DNA from: Desulfoscipio geothermicus DSM 3669
GTDB lineage: Bacteria; Bacillota; Desulfotomaculia; Desulfotomaculales; Desulfallaceae
DNA length: 35,366 bases
Assembly: GCF_900115975.1 (NCBI RefSeq)
Contig: NZ_FOYM01000035.1
Location: 1 to 35,366 of the forward strand
Direction of reading: 5' to 3'
Part shown: piece after piece, positions 35,318 to 35,366 of the stretch
Numbering within the stretch: position 1 is the first letter of the stretch
Layout: each line of letters opens with the position of its first letter
The notes under the pieces: generated by a model
What the model was told of the DNA's origin: nothing
What the model saw: the letters and a program-made list of their open reading frames with translations, nothing else
The model's database searches: none
Program-made: the position numbers and the translations under genes

Positions 35318-35366
35318 TGGAGCCGGCGAGGGGATTTGAACCCCTGGCCTGCGCATTACGAGTGCG
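35318..35366 (-). tRNA. tRNA-Thr (CGU anticodon), partial
   Basis: Only the 3' two thirds is in the window. On the - strand it shows the anticodon loop CTCGTAA (anticodon CGU) flanked by CGCA/TGCG, T-stem AGGGG/CCCCT with loop TTCAAAT, the acceptor 3' arm CGCCGGC, discriminator T and encoded CCA (35320-35318). The prophage integrase ends 150 bases away, so this gene's 3' end is the likely attachment site. Confidence 0.85.

Noticed and set aside
1-35366. CRISPR array
   Set aside because: No regularly spaced repeats of 24-40 bases; the only long direct repeat is the two-copy gene-junction repeat.

Overview
This window is the right-hand end of an integrated siphovirus-type prophage (HK97-like head, phi13-like tail) in a Gram-positive host. 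It ends in a host tRNA-Thr(CGU) gene that the window edge cuts. Strong GGAGG ribosome sites, the SPP1/phi13/HK97-type structural families, the RecT plus SbcC-like module and an XRE/S24 repressor suggest Firmicutes, most likely Clostridia. A Desulfotomaculum/Pelotomaculum-like (Peptococcaceae) host is my inference from gene style and mixed base composition, not a demonstrated identification.

Layout, right to left, which is the direction of lytic transcription. The right edge (34.0-35.4 kb) holds a tyrosine integrase reading toward the tRNA-Thr gene. Next is an AT-rich lysogeny island (31.2-33.9 kb, + strand): a CI/LexA-like repressor with its terminator, a membrane-anchored coiled-coil GIY-YIG protein (DUF4041/T5orf172 type) and a decayed dinD-like remnant. 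A 150-bp divergent operator/promoter region (31074-31224) separates it from the leftward lytic operon, which starts with a Cro-like gene. The early genes (about 10.2-31.1 kb, - strand) are an ORF6N antirepressor, small zinc-ribbon and HTH proteins, SbcC-like ATPase + RecT + MBL-fold hydrolase, a nucleoside deoxyribosyltransferase-like protein, a Gp37/Gp68 protein, a SNF2-helicase/DNA-methyltransferase fusion, a DnaD-like protein, an AEP primase/DnaB-helicase fusion, DUF1064, three HNH-type genes (one of them beside the terminase) and dUTPase. Many adjacent genes overlap by 1-4 bases, so translational coupling is pervasive, and at least ten coupled genes are under 60 codons.

An ArpU/RinA-like regulator (9731-10216) closes the early region. 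A candidate late promoter with tandem 11-bp repeats and a promoter-proximal terminator follow it. The late operon is then HNH, candidate cos region, TerS, TerL, a small conserved protein, portal, protease, major capsid, a head-associated protein, gp6-type connector, head closure, gp10-like protein, tail terminator-like protein and major tail protein (cut by the left edge). Tail tape measure, lysis and the left att site lie outside the window.

The most notable items are: (i) a 403-residue intein in the Walker A motif of TerL that carries the W-C-T triplet of class 3 inteins and a LAGLIDADG endonuclease with an embedded zinc-finger-like insertion; (ii) mutually exclusive RNA hairpins resembling an attenuator at 27537-27612; (iii) a dUTPase with an N-terminal helical extension and a strong internal start; (iv) divergent promoters whose -35 boxes are themselves operator half-sites; (v) a zinc-ribbon/HNH gene broken by one stop codon; and (vi) the AT-rich DUF4041/dinD island.
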